64,000 nt of DNA from JAPOXR01 sp965221815. GTDB lineage: Bacteria > Pseudomonadota > Alphaproteobacteria > Rhodobacterales > Rhodobacteraceae. A program made the translations under genes and the position numbers. Shown one piece after another: positions 1 through 8,262 of the stretch (position 1 is its first letter; the number at the start of each line of letters is the position of its first letter). The notes under the pieces were generated by a model, which was given only the letters and a program-made list of their open reading frames with translations, was not told the DNA's origin and made no database searches. The DNA is taken from NCBI GenBank assembly GCA_965221815.1, contig OZ244915.1, forward strand, positions 1,116,001 through 1,180,000, read 5' to 3'.

Positions 1-4
1 AAGA

Positions 5-1237
5 ATGAATCATCATTATTTCCTGATTGCTGGCGAGGAGTCCGGTGATCAACTCGGCGCCGGTCTGATACGTCAGATTCGGGAGGTCGACAAAGCTGCA
101 CAATTTTCTGGTGTGGGCGGCGGGGAAATGATTGCCGCGGGTCTCAATCTTCTGTTCCATCAGAGTGAGTTGGCGGTGATGGGTATCACCGAGATTCTCC
201 CGCGCTTGCCGCAACTTCTTTCGCGCATCAGGCACGTTGCGGATGAAGCCGCATCAGCGAGGGTCAGCGCCATGATCACAATTGACAGCCCGGACTTTTC
301 GTTCCGGGTGGCGCGGCAATTGCGCCGTCGGCTACAGACAATTCCGATTGTCCAATATGTTTGCCCAACTGTCTGGGCATGGCGGGGCCAACGCGTTGAG
401 CAGATGCGTGAACTGTTTGACCTTGTTCTGACATTGCTGCCATTTGAGTCTGACCTGCTCCGCAAAGCCGGCATCGAAGCCGATTTTGTCGGTCACCCAA
501 CAGCTGAGATCAAACCTCCCGGTGCGGCCACGATTCAAAGGGTTCGAGATGAGCTCGGACTCCATGAGAATGAACGCATCTTGTTGGTCCTTCCGGGCTC
601 AAGACAAACGGAGGTCACGAGACTGTCCCCGATCTTTGGGCAGGTGGCACAGGAATTCACACGTTGCAATTCGCAATTTCAGATTGTCGTCCCAGTCGGG
701 GCTCTTGTACAGGATCAGGTGAGAGCAGAGACCGCAAAGTGGCAATGCGAAATTCGTCATTTCTGTACAGACCAATATCAACCTGATGACGCTGCGCTGC
801 TCAAAGCAGCATTATTCTCCGCTGCCAATCTGGCGCTCGCCGCTTCCGGTACAGTGACTCTGGAATTGGCAGCGTCAAGAACACCGAGCGTGGTTGCCTA
901 TGATGTTCATATCCTCTCACGATTGATTATCTCCAAATTACTCAAGGTGAAAACAGTAGCCTTGACCAACATTATTCTTGATGAACGGGTTGTCCCGGAA
1001 CTCCTCGGCGCAAGTTGTACGCCGCAACGAATTGGCCAGGAACTTGAAGCATTGTGGGCCAACCCCGCCCTGCAAGAGCGGCAGATTGCGGCCGGGGCCG
1101 ATGTCATGCGGCGGCTGCGCTCCCCCGCGCGCTCATCTTCGGTTGCAGCGGCTGAGGCCGTCATCAAATTGGTTGCAACGCGGGCAGAGATGCAAGACAG
1201 CAGGTCATATCCACTCCGTACTGGAATGGATCATTGA
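5..1237 (+). CDS. lpxB: Lipid-A-disaccharide synthase LpxB
   Basis: LpxB condenses UDP-2,3-diacylglucosamine with lipid X to form the lipid A disaccharide at the inner face of the cytoplasmic membrane. The 410-aa product begins with the family signature GEESGD at residues 10-15 and has the nucleotide-sugar motif LPGSRQTEV near residue 198; the length is slightly above the usual 380-390. The ATG is only five bases into the window, so its ribosome site and the expected upstream lpxA/lpxI genes are not visible. In alphaproteobacteria lpxB commonly faces gltA. Here about 7 kb of accessory DNA separates the two. Identification is secure; only the start cannot be checked. Confidence 0.96.
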   Translation: MNHHYFLIAGEESGDQLGAGLIRQIREVDKAAQFSGVGGGEMIAAGLNLLFHQSELAVMGITEILPRLPQLLSRIRHVADEAASARVSAMITIDSPDFSFRVARQLRRRLQTIPIVQYVCPTVWAWRGQRVEQMRELFDLVLTLLPFESDLLRKAGIEADFVGHPTAEIKPPGAATIQRVRDELGLHENERILLVLPGSRQTEVTRLSPIFGQVAQEFTRCNSQFQIVVPVGALVQDQVRAETAKWQCEIRHFCTDQYQPDDAALLKAALFSAANLALAASGTVTLELAASRTPSVVAYDVHILSRLIISKLLKVKTVALTNIILDERVVPELLGASCTPQRIGQELEALWANPALQERQIAAGADVMRRLRSPARSSSVAAAEAVIKLVATRAEMQDSRSYPLRTGMDH

Positions 1238-1640
1238 TGATCTCGGTGTATCGGATGGTTTGGACGTCAATAGACGCCGCTATGGATTGACATCGCCCGG
1301 ATTGACGGTGACATTTTGTCAGGAACGAATGAAAGCGATGGATGCGGTGATCAAGAGCAGACTGATCATATCACCACCCGCCAACACTGAATGATCGCAA
1401 TGTTGATCGCAAAGGTCGTCATCATGGGTTGTCTGGTGACCTGGCCTACCAACTGAACGATGAGGTTCAATAAGACCCTGATGATGTCGTGGAAACAAAC
1501 CTGTCCTGAGCTTTCGTATCCTTGCAACCGACACGACTGCTGATCCCACGCGGAGGAGTCTCGGTATACGTTGGAGAGTGCGTCAAACTGTGGAGCTGAT
1601 TGGTGGTCATTCTGGTTTCAGGGCGTGTTGTCAGACAGGT
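1238..1640. other. Non-coding stretch after lpxB
   Basis: About 400 bases from the lpxB stop to the terminal repeat at 1641. I see no gene with recognisable homology and no clear terminator. It is the outer left flank of the mobile element and may hold decayed DNA. Confidence 0.5.
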
Positions 1641-1688
1641 TGTCAATTTCAGAATTATTTGTCAGGTTTTGTGATGGGTATTTGTCAG
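1641..1688 (+). repeat. Left terminal inverted repeat of Tn402-like element
   Basis: Starts TGTCAATTTCAGAATTA and ends near TTTGTCAG. Inverted partner of 4900-4947. Internal TTGTCAGG and TTGTCAG repeats look like additional transposase binding sites. Confidence 0.78.
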
Positions 1689-1807
1689 TCAGGATTTTGC
1701 AGGTTGGGATTTCAGGTTTCGGTTACGGCGCGGATATAGGCTTCCTCACAACAAAAGTACACGTTGCGACAGAGGATGGGTGATGTGATGGGAACTCCCT
1801 CTGCGGC

Positions 1808-2260
1808 GTGAAGATCGGCTATGCGCGTGTCTCCACGCGGGATCAGACGCTGGAGACGCAACTGGACCGACTGGCGCACTCCACCGCCGAGCTGCTGCGC
1901 ATCTCGGAATCCCTGATCGAAAAAAAGGCCGGACTTCAATCACTTGATGAACCCTGGGCCGACACCACCAGCCCCTCTGGGAAGATGATCCTGACGGTCT
2001 TCGGCGGCATTGCCGAGATCGAACGCGACCTGATCTCGGAACACACCAAGGAAGGCCTGGCCCGCGCCCGGGCCGCCGGAAAAAAGCTGGGACGACCGAA
2101 AGGATCCACCGGCCCCTCACGCCTCGATGGCAAGGAGGAGGATATCCTGAAATTCCTCAAACTGAGAATCTCCAAAAGCGCCATCGCCAAGATTATCGGT
2201 GTCTCCCGGTCCACTCTCTACAAATTCATCCGGACTCGCGGACTGAAAACCAATCCTTAA
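1808..2260 (+). CDS. Internally deleted serine recombinase (resolvase/invertase family)
   Basis: A small serine recombinase of 150 aa instead of the usual 180-200. The N-terminal catalytic motif YARVSTRDQ (nucleophile serine near residue 9) is present, as are the C-terminal part of the catalytic domain (WADTTSPSGKM, GIAEIERDLI) and a C-terminal helix-turn-helix (AKIIGVSRSTLYKF). The central 50-60 residues are missing. The protein runs from TQLDRLA straight into STAELLRISE, whereas intact relatives have one LDxL after the N-terminal strand and a second LDRLARS about 55 residues later. The fused motif here reads LDRLAHS, so the arginine equivalent to R71 of gamma-delta resolvase is histidine. 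The frame is open, but catalysis is doubtful. It probably was the resolvase of the surrounding element. Confidence 0.82.
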   Translation: MKIGYARVSTRDQTLETQLDRLAHSTAELLRISESLIEKKAGLQSLDEPWADTTSPSGKMILTVFGGIAEIERDLISEHTKEGLARARAAGKKLGRPKGSTGPSRLDGKEEDILKFLKLRISKSAIAKIIGVSRSTLYKFIRTRGLKTNP

Positions 2261-2436
2261 GGTGTAATTTAACACGATTCTCAGCGAAACCCTAATCCAG
2301 GCTGGACAAACCCACACATCCTGTGGGACTTGTCGTCCCGACGTTGGGATCGACCCCATTGAGACGCACCCCTCGGATTGTCGCCCGCATGTGCATCGCC
2401 AAGGCGCGTGCTGCCCGCCCCACGGGCTGGCTCGAC

Positions 2437-2852
2437 CTATCCCGTGATGTCCTCCGTTTTTACGACCAATTGTCTTCCGATGGCCCCCAGGGCCATGTCC
2501 ATGTGGTCGAGCCGCGAGAGATGCTCCACATCCAGCACCCGATCCACTTGCGGCAGATGCCAGCCCAGTCGCCGCGCCAGTTCGGATTTTCCGACGTTCT
2601 GATCCTGCATGCCTTGATAGAGAATCACCTTCACCGCCGTGAGCGTCGGTAACACAACGCAGACGTCACCGTCAGAAGGGACGAGCACATCATATGGTGG
2701 TCGTGCATGCGCGCGGCGACGGCCTCCTCAAGTGCGGACACGGACCGGTCCAGGGCCTCGCGCTGATCGTCGCCAAAGGTCATGAGCTCCGGAAAGTCCG
2801 GCGACGTCGCCATCACCCCGCCACCATCTCTCGCTGCATCAAGGAATCCCAA
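2437..2852 (-). pseudogene. hicB: HicB-type antitoxin, frameshifted
   Basis: Two minus-strand frames together read as a HicB antitoxin. The first (2852 to about 2690) gives the RNase-H-like half, with GGGVMATSPDFPELMTFG and ALEEAVAARM. The second (about 2688 to 2437) gives VLPTLTAVKVILYQGM followed by the DNA-binding half, with KSELARRLGWHLPQVDRVLD. The switch falls around 2688-2695, where the reading frame breaks. No hicA toxin is recognisable upstream on the minus strand. The start is also unclear, because the 5' edge (2837-2883) matches a dispersed repeat that occurs again at 10937-10984. An orphan, inactive antitoxin is the simplest reading. Confidence 0.72.
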
Positions 2853-2883
2853 CCCTTATGACGGGTTTCCGTCCGACTCAGCC
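2837..2883. repeat. Dispersed ~46-bp repeat, copy 1
   Basis: Matches 10937-10984 in the same orientation with about five differences, including the shared blocks CTTATGACGG and CCGTCCGACTCAG. Its nature is unknown; here it borders the hicB pseudogene. Confidence 0.7.
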
Positions 2884-3072
2884 GCAGGTCCGATTTATGA
2901 CCGAAATGCAACAGATTGAACGCATTTGTCACAATTCACTGAAGTGATTTGTGAAAGAACACAAGAAAAAGGTGCCCAAAATCAAGGGAATCCACTGAAT
3001 TGATGTGTGATAAACGACAACGGAGTCTGGGCCCATCTCCAACAGGTTGTTGGCCGGAAGGAGGAGGGGATG

Positions 3073-3582
3073 TCAGAGCTTGAGTTGCTCGAAGGTTCGG
3101 AGCGGGAGGTAGAGGCGCAACGGCCGCGACGGGAAGGGCGCAAAGCCGTACCGCTCATAGAACGCGCTGGCGCGCGGGTGCAGCGCATCGACCACCACGG
3201 CATAGACGCCGATGGTGTTGCCCGCGTGGACCACCCGACGGATCGCGTCGAGCAGCAGGACTTCGCCGAGCCCGGTACCCTGGCTGCGAAGATCGACGGC
3301 CAGCCGCCCGATGACCGCCGCCGGCACCGGATAATGCGGCAGGTGCCTCGCTACTTCCGCCGGCAGGTCGTCCTTCTCGAAGCTCGCCGCGTTCAACGTG
3401 TAGTAGCCGGCGACCCGTCCGGGCAGGTGCGCGTGCACGACGAAGACCCGCGCGACGCGCCGCCTTGCGTCTTGAGAAGCCTGCCGGCGGATGTAGTGGT
3501 CCAGCGACAGCTCCCCGCAGGAGAAGGACGCGCGGTCGTGATGCGCTCCAAGCGGCTCGACCGTCAGCGGCGCCTCATCCAC
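3073..3582 (-). CDS. GNAT acetyltransferase toxin (TacT/AtaT-like)
   Basis: A 169-aa GNAT-fold protein of the kind that acetylates charged aminoacyl-tRNAs and stops translation (TacT/AtaT family). Visible features are the N-terminal pattern ELSLDHYIRRQASQDARRR, typical of this toxin clade, the acetyl-CoA loop RSQGTGLGEVLL near residues 98-109, and the late tyrosine motif FYERYGFAPF that carries the proposed catalytic Tyr. The gene begins inside the 3' end of the DUF1778 antitoxin gene with an 8-bp overlap, so the two are translationally coupled. Both look intact, unlike most genes in this element, which fits selection by addiction. The toxin role is inferred from family and arrangement; the tRNA target is not predictable. 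Confidence 0.88.
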   Translation of the reverse strand: MDEAPLTVEPLGAHHDRASFSCGELSLDHYIRRQASQDARRRVARVFVVHAHLPGRVAGYYTLNAASFEKDDLPAEVARHLPHYPVPAAVIGRLAVDLRSQGTGLGEVLLLDAIRRVVHAGNTIGVYAVVVDALHPRASAFYERYGFAPFPSRPLRLYLPLRTFEQLKL

Positions 3583-3859
3583 CGATGCGCGCGCGGTAGC
3601 GGCGCGCGGCCCGCTTCAGCGCCGCGTTCGGCGCGGGCGGGTTGAGCAGCGCGTCATGGAAGGCGTCCCAATCCGTCGCCGGGAGCACGATCCGCTCGCG
3701 CGTCTCGATCACCCGCTCGGCGGCGGCCACGGCGTTGCGCAGCATGAAACGGCTGACCGTGGTTTCCTCGTAGGCCGCCGCGCGTTCGAGCTTGCGCTTG
3801 CTTCTTGCGTCGAGGCGCAGGTGGACGCGCTCGTGCTTCGTCTCAGCAGTTTCGGCCAT
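3575..3859 (-). CDS. DUF1778 ribbon-helix-helix antitoxin (TacA-like)
   Basis: A 94-aa DUF1778 protein. Residues 8-50 form the ribbon-helix-helix (ERVHLRLDARSKRKLERAAA, then TTVSRFMLRNAV), which binds the operon's own promoter as a dimer. The C-terminal part (DWDAFHDALLNPPAPNAAL) is the flexible region that in relatives neutralises the acetyltransferase. I chose the ATG at 3859, not a longer upstream start, because GGGAGA lies at the right distance and the family begins at this point. It precedes the toxin and overlaps it by 8 bp. The upstream 100 bases would hold the autoregulated promoter. Confidence 0.88.
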   Translation of the reverse strand: MAETAETKHERVHLRLDARSKRKLERAAAYEETTVSRFMLRNAVAAAERVIETRERIVLPATDWDAFHDALLNPPAPNAALKRAARRYRARIGG

Positions 3860-4086
3860 GAAGATGTCTCCCGCGTGAGAAGGCGATGGACATATGCACC
3901 ATAACGGCGTACATTGCAAGCGTGTCGGTACACAAACAACAATTCGGGATCTGCGGCTGAGTCGGGCGGAAACTCGTCATCAGGGCTGATTTTTCTTTTC
4001 AAAACATCTCGGCGGAAATCGGGTCCCTGAGAGGTCTCAGTTGACCCACGGTCACGCTGTCCGGCAGGCTGATATCGTATCGGCCC

Positions 4087-4902
4087 AAAATTGAGTTCCA
4101 TGAACAGACCCGCTGTGTCGCGACCAAGGCCCATGCGTGTTTTATCGGATTCGCCCAGGCCTGCGTCGATAACCGCTATATCGGTGTCTGCCATGGCCCC
4201 CTGGCGTTGGCAACACCCGCGCGACGCGCACCTTCGCAAAATGGCCGTGCGCGATCTTCCTCAGCGACAACATCATTGATGAGATCACATGTGATCAAGC
4301 CCACCAAACGCGGCCTGTCAGGCCATTGTCATCACAGCTTGGGTGGCCAACACATCCCAAACCATGGGGACGCAGTTGAATGGATCCATGTTCAGTTTTG
4401 GCCATGCCCGCCTGCGCAGGGCCGGTCACTTTGCCGATTCATTCATGATCCGGAATGCGACCAGGGCTGTTCCTCTGGTGATCGTCGATGAGGCGGACCG
4501 GCTCGCGCTCAAGTCCCGCGAACACCTGTGCCGCATCTATGATGAATGCGGGATCAGGCTGATATGGCTCGGCATGCCAGGCCTCGAAAAACGCCGCGCA
4601 CGCTATCCGCAACTCTCTTCACGGATCGGTGGTGTCCACGGGTTCAAACCGCTGAACGACGATGGAATGCGGTTCCGGTTCTCCAACACAGGGATCCTTT
4701 TGACCTGAACTTCGATCCCGACAGATTCCCGCATGTCGAGCCCCTGTCCCTGATCATCCGCATCACCCGCGGAAACTTCCGGCTGATCGCACGCCTCTGC
4801 GCCCAGATCCATCGTGTCATGGATGTCAACGCCGTCACCGACATCGCCAGCAACGCGGTCAAAGCCGCACGAGAAGGCCGCGTCATCGGCCCCACAGACT
4901 GA
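4087..4902 (+). pseudogene. TniB-like transposition ATPase, frameshifted
   Basis: The remains of an AAA+ transposition helper can be read in several frames. An early segment (about 4141-4280) gives VDNRYIGVCHGP and then, one frame over, PGVGNTRATRTFAKW, a Walker A region in which the lysine of GK[ST] has become asparagine. A middle segment (about 4470-4660) gives VIVDEADRLALKSREHLCRIY and GIRLIWLGMPGLEKR, containing Walker B and sensor-1 regions. A last segment (about 4700-4902) gives IIRITRGNFRLIARLCAQI and AAREGRVIG, the lid domain. At least two frame changes and the altered P-loop mean it is dead. The 3' end stops just before the right terminal repeat, the usual place for tniB-type genes. 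Confidence 0.75.
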
Positions 4903-4947
4903 CACATACCCATCACAAAAACCTGACAAATCACTCTGAAATTGACA
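4900..4947 (-). repeat. Right terminal inverted repeat of Tn402-like element
   Basis: Reverse complement begins TGTCAATTTCAGAGTGATT and continues with the same TTTGTCAGG subrepeat as the left end at 1641-1688. Confidence 0.78.
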
Positions 4948-4959
4948 GACAGGTGTTCC

Positions 4960-5320
4960 ACTGTTCAAATTTTTCCGAAATGTGCTCTTGCGGATACGGA
5001 TTTGAAAGTCTGAGGTGGGAGCCCGGTTTTGACCAACACATCTGCCGGTGTTTGCTGAAACATTTGCCACCGACAGTGTTGACCGTGCTTTCGGCAAAGC
5101 CGGTGGAGATACGCTTTCCATTGCGCCGTCCCACGTTATCATTCGGGATCATATTCCTATTGTTTGCGATTGTTGTTTTGAATTCAGTGGTGGCCTTGCG
5201 CAGAGCCTCGATACAGGCGTAGCCCGTCTCGATGTCACCCGGATCCGTGATGATTGCTTGACCATCATGCCGATGCCATGCCAAATGAAGTTATTGAATT
5301 GGCTGTCACCTAGTTTCGGG
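4960..5320 (-). pseudogene. C-terminal remnant of an ISKra4-like transposase
   Basis: The minus strand encodes the end of a transposase-like protein: a fragment resembling NxxWHG near 5290-5310 in one frame, then EALRKATTEFKTTIANN, RRNGKRISTGFAESTVN and QMCWSKPGSHLRL in another. These recall the block GERISTAFVESTVN ... QMRWTPRGAHLLLQ near the C-terminus of ISKra4-type transposases as I remember them. The N-terminal two thirds are absent, and the sequence stops where the Tn402-like element ends. From 5321 to 5699 I see no recognisable gene. Confidence in transposase origin is moderate, in the exact family lower. Confidence 0.55.
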
Positions 5321-5699
5321 CATAACCCCAAGTGCCTTCTGAAGAATGTGCATGACACCCGGGAGGATATGTTGTTGGAGATCCATGATCGTTGGGAGAT
5401 GGTATGGATGTCATGTATAATCGGCTCCCTGCCAACAAAACAGGACTCAGGTGTAGCGTGTCAATCTGGGTGAGAGGTGCGCGGCAATTGGTCTTCCCTG
5501 AGCTTTTGGGCTGTCCGAACGCCACCCCGCGGGCCTCGGCTGCCTTCCCCGTCTTTCTTCCGTCTGCGTCAGGATCCGTGAGTGCCACAAATTGTGGAGA
5601 CAGGCTGAACCGAATGGCAAGAAAGCACCGCTCACGATCGACCTCCCGCCGCAGCTTTGGTAGACGCGCGGCACGATTTATCATCAGGAGGCTGGCCCC

Positions 5700-7274
5700 A
5701 TGACCCGTCAACGCCTGCCCATTGGCATCCAGGACTTCGCTAGGCTTCGCAGAACCGACAGTTACTATGTCGACAAGACCCCGCTGATCCGGGATCTGAT
5801 TGAGCGGGGCGATCACTGGTTCCTCTCCCGCCCGCGGCGGTTCGGCAAGAGTCTGCTGGTGGACACGATCAAGGCTTTGTTCACGGGGCAGGAGGACTTG
5901 TTCCGGGGGCTGGACATCCATGATCACTGGGACTGGTCGGTCACCCATCCCGTGGTGCGACTGAGCTTTGACAGGAAGTATGACGGGCCCGCGGATCTTG
6001 AACGCAACCTCGCCAATCAACTCGGCCTGATCGAACATGCGGCCGGATTGGATCCGCCCAACCCCGCGGAAGCCCCGCCCGAACGTTTGCGAACTCTTCT
6101 CTACCACCTTCATCGCCAGGCGGGACAACAGGTGGTGGTCCTCGTCGATGAGTATGACAAGCCGATCCTGGATGGATTGCCCGACCTGGATCGGGCGAAG
6201 GCCAACCGGGATTATCTGCAGGGTGTCTACAGCATCATCAAGGGCAGTGCAGCGCATGTCCGCTTTGTCTTTGTCACCGGCGTGAGTATGTTTTCCAAGG
6301 TCAGCCTGTTCTCGGGTCTCAACAATCTCGAGGATATCAGCCTGGATCCGCACTTTGCCACGATCTGCGGCTATACCGATACCGATATCGACACGGTGTT
6401 TGCCCCCGAGCTCGCCGGGCTGGATCGCAATGAGATCCGATCCTGGTACAACGGTTACAACTGGCGCGGGACGGCCCGGCTCTACAATCCCTTTGATGTG
6501 CTGCTGCTCTTGCGCAAGCGGGAGTTTGAGCCCTACTGGTTCGAGACGGGCTCCCCGACCTTCCTGTTCGAGACCCTCAAGGCCCGATCCCTCAGCCCAC
6601 TGGAGTTGGAAGGACGGATCATCGACCGGTCACGGGTGGCGAAGTTTGAGATCGAGAATATCAGCGCCGAGGCGTTGCTGTTCCAGACAGGATACCTCAC
6701 CATCACGGAGGAGATCCGCAAGGGTCATCGCACCTTGTACCGGCTGGACTCTCCCAATCAGGAGGTCAGCCTCAGCCTGAATGACGAGTTGCTGACCGAT
6801 CTGAGCCCGCAGAACCGGGTGCCATCGGAAGAGGCGACGACACTGCAATCCCGCCTTGAAGCCAACGACTTTGAAGGCTTTGCGGAGACGCTCAAGGCGT
6901 ACCTGTCGAGCATTCCTTACCAGTGGCACGCCACGGGGGATCTGGCGCGCTATGAGGCCTGGTATGCCAGCCTGCTGCAGATGTGTTTCCGCGCCATCGG
7001 TGTGGATGTGCGGGCCGAGGAGGCGTCCAGCCATGGGGGCGCCGACATGGTGGTCGAAACGGGCGGGCAGGTGTTCATTCTCGAGTTCAAGATGGCAACC
7101 ACGGACGCGGACGTTGAGACGAAGATGGAAGAGGCCTTCACCCAGATGCGGGACCGGGGTTACGCGAATCGATACCGGGATCGCAATGAGCCCGTCCATC
7201 TGACCGCGGTGGTCTGCGGGCGCGAAGCCCGCAACCTGCTGGAGGTGCGGGTGGAGCCTGTCATTGTCGCGTGA
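5700..7274 (+). CDS. AAA-ATPase-like / PD-(D/E)XK nuclease family protein
   Basis: A 524-aa protein of the AAA-ATPase-like plus DUF1703 class found in multiple copies in many bacteria. The N-terminal part has YYVDKTPLIRDLI, a P-loop-like RPRRFGKS (residues 44-51) and an acidic LVDEYDKPIL that would serve as Walker B. The middle has the characteristic WYNGYNW and YNPFD. The C-terminal part carries a PD-(D/E)XK pattern, GGADMVVETG followed by FILEFKM. A strong ribosome site, AGGAGG, precedes the ATG. The biological role of the family is not established; a link to mobile DNA or defence is often suspected from its distribution. It is intact at full length, and its neighbours are mobile remnants. 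Confidence 0.85.
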   Translation: MTRQRLPIGIQDFARLRRTDSYYVDKTPLIRDLIERGDHWFLSRPRRFGKSLLVDTIKALFTGQEDLFRGLDIHDHWDWSVTHPVVRLSFDRKYDGPADLERNLANQLGLIEHAAGLDPPNPAEAPPERLRTLLYHLHRQAGQQVVVLVDEYDKPILDGLPDLDRAKANRDYLQGVYSIIKGSAAHVRFVFVTGVSMFSKVSLFSGLNNLEDISLDPHFATICGYTDTDIDTVFAPELAGLDRNEIRSWYNGYNWRGTARLYNPFDVLLLLRKREFEPYWFETGSPTFLFETLKARSLSPLELEGRIIDRSRVAKFEIENISAEALLFQTGYLTITEEIRKGHRTLYRLDSPNQEVSLSLNDELLTDLSPQNRVPSEEATTLQSRLEANDFEGFAETLKAYLSSIPYQWHATGDLARYEAWYASLLQMCFRAIGVDVRAEEASSHGGADMVVETGGQVFILEFKMATTDADVETKMEEAFTQMRDRGYANRYRDRNEPVHLTAVVCGREARNLLEVRVEPVIVA

Positions 7275-7441
7275 AGTGTGGGCTCCACCTTTTATTCTGA
7301 ATTCCAACCTTTTTGGAAGACGTCCCGTCTATCAGACCCGTTGATCTTGTTCAGAAACCTGTATTTCCATAAACGTTTTGGAAACCGTTGAAGGAACGGT
7401 CTCTCAGGTTCACCAAATGACAAGTGGGTGAGGTGTTCGAA

Positions 7442-7912
7442 ATGAAATTGTCATCTGCTGCAAAGGTGACGGAAACCGTGACCGATATGGTACAAATTTC
7501 AACGCAAGTTCGGGCGGGGGCGACGGAGCTCGGCGGCGGTCAAAAAATTGACCAGGCCGTGATGCGGGCGGAAGACCTGCTGGATTCCGTCTTCGGTGAT
7601 CGTGTAACCGAAGATGAGAGGCGGGCGTTTGTCTCCCTGTGTGTCATCGAATCGGCGTTCTCCTGGGTGAAAGGTTATCAGACGGGTTGCCGTGGTGGCT
7701 CGGAGGAGGAGCTGAAAAGAGCCTACGACGTGATGGAAGAAATCGAGAAACAGTACCAACGACGAGAGGACAGGCGGCAGGCGGAGATATCCGAAGACTC
7801 AACAGAGACGGATCGACCAGCGATCATCGGTGCCAGCCGTCTGACAGGCCCGCTGCGGAGATTTGTTCTGCGGATCCGGGCGTATCTCTCAGGAGAGTCC
7901 CGCAAAGTGTAG
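7442..7912 (+). CDS. Hypothetical protein with charged helical C-terminus
   Basis: 156 aa, not recognised. I prefer the ATG at 7442, which has GAGGTG about eight bases upstream, over a GTG at 7424. The protein is hydrophilic and probably mostly helical. There is a conserved-looking core around RRAFVSLCVIESAFSWVKGY, then a strongly charged stretch (EEIEKQYQRREDRRQAE) that could be a short coiled coil, and a basic tail (GPLRRFVLRIRAYL). No signal peptide or membrane segment is visible. It lies between the AAA/PD-(D/E)XK gene and a second small reading frame, all on the plus strand. Coding status is likely but function is unknown. Confidence 0.5.
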   Translation: MKLSSAAKVTETVTDMVQISTQVRAGATELGGGQKIDQAVMRAEDLLDSVFGDRVTEDERRAFVSLCVIESAFSWVKGYQTGCRGGSEEELKRAYDVMEEIEKQYQRREDRRQAEISEDSTETDRPAIIGASRLTGPLRRFVLRIRAYLSGESRKV

Positions 7913-7924
7913 GACGATCGTATT

Positions 7925-8122
7925 GTGTCCAAGGAGACGCCGATAATCAAGGACCATCAGCCCCTGTGGCAGCCGCAATCCATACGGCGCGTGTTGATGG
8001 AGATGATTGATGATTGCCTGACGAATGCGAAGGAGATGCTTGGTGCTGCGCAGGCGGGCGTCAACAAGCCGTATGTCTTTGACGATCACTCAATTTTGTC
8101 CCAGGGATCCATCATCTCCTGA
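7925..8122 (+). CDS. Small hypothetical reading frame
   Basis: 65 codons from a GTG, 12 bases after the preceding gene. The N-terminal two thirds look coding (SIRRVLMEMIDDCLTNAKEM), but the last dozen residues are low-complexity and may lie beyond a frameshift or truncation. No family recognised. It could be the beginning of a longer gene cut off before gltA. Confidence 0.3.
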   Translation: MSKETPIIKDHQPLWQPQSIRRVLMEMIDDCLTNAKEMLGAAQAGVNKPYVFDDHSILSQGSIIS

Positions 8123-8262
8123 AACAGGATTTCAGCCCGGGCCAGAATATCCTGATGATTTTCGTACTCAGATTTTCGCAATCAAGGGTCGTTCAGGCCT
8201 TTCTGTTGAACACACTATCGTCATTGAAAGTCTGAGCTGGCAGAGGTCGATGTTACCAACAA

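Larger units (their letters stand above)
1641..4947. mobile_element. Decayed Tn402/Tn5053-like transposon
   Basis: The element is bounded by two inverted copies of a sequence starting TGTCAATTTCAGA (left from 1641, right from 4947 on the minus strand). They match over about 48 bases with few differences, and each contains three TGTCA-type subrepeats, as transposase binding arrays of this family do. Inside are a serine recombinase (1808-2260), a hicB pseudogene, an intact acetyltransferase toxin-antitoxin pair and a TniB-like ATPase pseudogene. No tniA-type DDE transposase remains, so the element cannot move by itself. The 7-base sequence GACAGGT lies directly outside both ends (1634-1640 and 4948-4954); this family normally makes 5-bp duplications, so the 7-base match may be partly chance. 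Family assignment rests on TGTCA ends plus resolvase plus TniB. Confidence 0.7.

Noticed and set aside
3007..3645. A 212-codon plus-strand frame
   Set aside because: Antisense to the acetyltransferase toxin; arginine-rich shadow sequence.
3709..4239. A 176-codon minus-strand frame
   Set aside because: One half is the antisense or shifted frame of the DUF1778 gene, the other the antisense of the TniB remnant.
5310..6353. A 347-codon minus-strand open frame
   Set aside because: Mostly antisense to the AAA/PD-(D/E)XK gene; no motif of its own, and the part outside (5310-5690) is not recognisable.
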